Below are positions 63,926 through 64,000 of a stretch of 64,000 nt of DNA, one piece after another (within the stretch, counting starts at the first letter, position 1; the number at the start of each line of letters is the position of its first letter). The notes beneath the pieces are model-generated. The model had not been told where the DNA came from. It was given only the letters and a program-made list of their open reading frames with translations, and ran no database searches. This DNA comes from Treponema vincentii (GTDB lineage Bacteria > Spirochaetota > Spirochaetia > Treponematales > Treponemataceae). The DNA lies in contig NZ_CP050497.1 in assembly GCF_018336815.1 (NCBI RefSeq), forward strand, positions 558,001 through 622,000, written 5' to 3'. The position numbers and the translations under genes were made by a program.

Positions 63926-64000
63926 ATGGTTATTTTGACATTGAACTGCGGCAGTTCTTCGGTAAAGTATCAGGTGTATGATTGGGACAATAAAAGCGTC
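63926..64000 (+). CDS. ackA: Acetate kinase, N-terminal part (cut by window end)
   Basis: CAGGAG precedes the ATG. The first 25 residues, [20 protein letters not shown], then DNKSV, are the conserved acetate kinase start (LVLNCGSSSxK). It makes acetate and ATP from acetyl phosphate, the end of anaerobic fermentation. The body lies outside the window. Confidence 0.85.
   Translation, partial: MVILTLNCGSSSVKYQVYDWDNKSV

Noticed and set aside
1-64000. CRISPR array or rRNA genes
   Set aside because: No regularly spaced direct repeats of 25-40 bp with unique spacers and no rRNA-like stretches were found.

Overview
The window looks like a chromosome segment of an oral-type Treponema (T. denticola / T. 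vincentii / T. medium group). The reasons are a TmpC/PnrA-type purine-nucleoside ABC operon, a TpF1-like Dps protein, an arginine deiminase operon with a YfcC-type carrier, a very large treponemal-style signal peptidase I, and the remains of a cassette array like the integron described in T. denticola. The assignment rests on protein recall only. Most of the window is ordinary, densely packed core DNA. The last 7 kb before the acetate kinase gene is more AT-rich and accessory.

Layout. 1-7.7 kb (minus strand): a peptidoglycan-hydrolase-like lipoprotein cut by the window edge, guaA, a GH114-like secreted protein, a methyltransferase, a CPBP membrane protease, a monoacylglycerol-lipase-like hydrolase and a frameshifted GH20 hexosaminidase. 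8-14.3 kb: a B3/4-domain protein, lepA, a DUF58 gene pair and argS. 14.4-19.6 kb: the arginine deiminase operon arcA-arcB-arcC-yfcC, with a promoter in front and a strong terminator behind. 19.6-26.2 kb: a frameshifted lipoprotein gene, secA, tRNA-Arg(CCT), rplM-rpsI-recX and a TPM-domain protein. 26.2-32.5 kb: a palindrome-packed repeat, then a tripartite RND efflux operon whose TolC gene carries an in-frame amber codon. 32.7-39.1 kb: tRNA-Val(TAC) and a type I restriction-modification locus (hsdM, rhuM remnant, hsdS, frameshifted hsdR). 39.3-42.3 kb: ygeY-ygeW behind a consensus promoter and a structured leader. 42.4-52.1 kb: dps, a MITE-like hairpin element, htpG, a chemoreceptor, lepB, a thymidine-kinase-like gene and clpP. 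52.3-57.1 kb: pnrA, then the ATPase and two permeases. 57.2-63.6 kb: an integron-like cassette array. 63.8-64 kb: the promoter and start of ackA.

How the genes fit together. ArcA, ArcB and ArcC convert arginine to ornithine, ammonia, CO2 and ATP, and the YfcC carrier probably moves substrate and product. YgeY and YgeW, 20 kb away, belong to a second carbamoyl-transfer pathway linked in other bacteria to anaerobic purine/ureide breakdown, and the Pnr transporter imports purine nucleosides. Purine and arginine nitrogen use is therefore a plausible joint theme, but that is inference.

The most notable non-gene structure is: (1) two copies of a ~160-bp multi-hairpin leader placed directly in front of two unrelated start codons (5599-5758 and 39488-39647); (2) two elements bounded by the same inverted repeat, GCAGGG(C/T)AAACGCATC, at 26240-26663 and 43503-43648; (3) a cassette array at 57.2-63.6 kb with an integron-integrase C-terminal remnant, attC-like palindromes abutting stop codons, two VapBC pairs, a broken third toxin-antitoxin pair and an IS30 relic; (4) an exact 4 x 12-bp repeat between the two target-recognition halves of HsdS.

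A caution on sequence quality: four long genes are each broken by what looks like exactly one extra A in an A7/A8 tract of the coding strand. Either the assembly has homopolymer errors or these tracts slip in nature. Two further genes have an in-frame TAG. These are annotated as disrupted genes and should be verified in raw reads.
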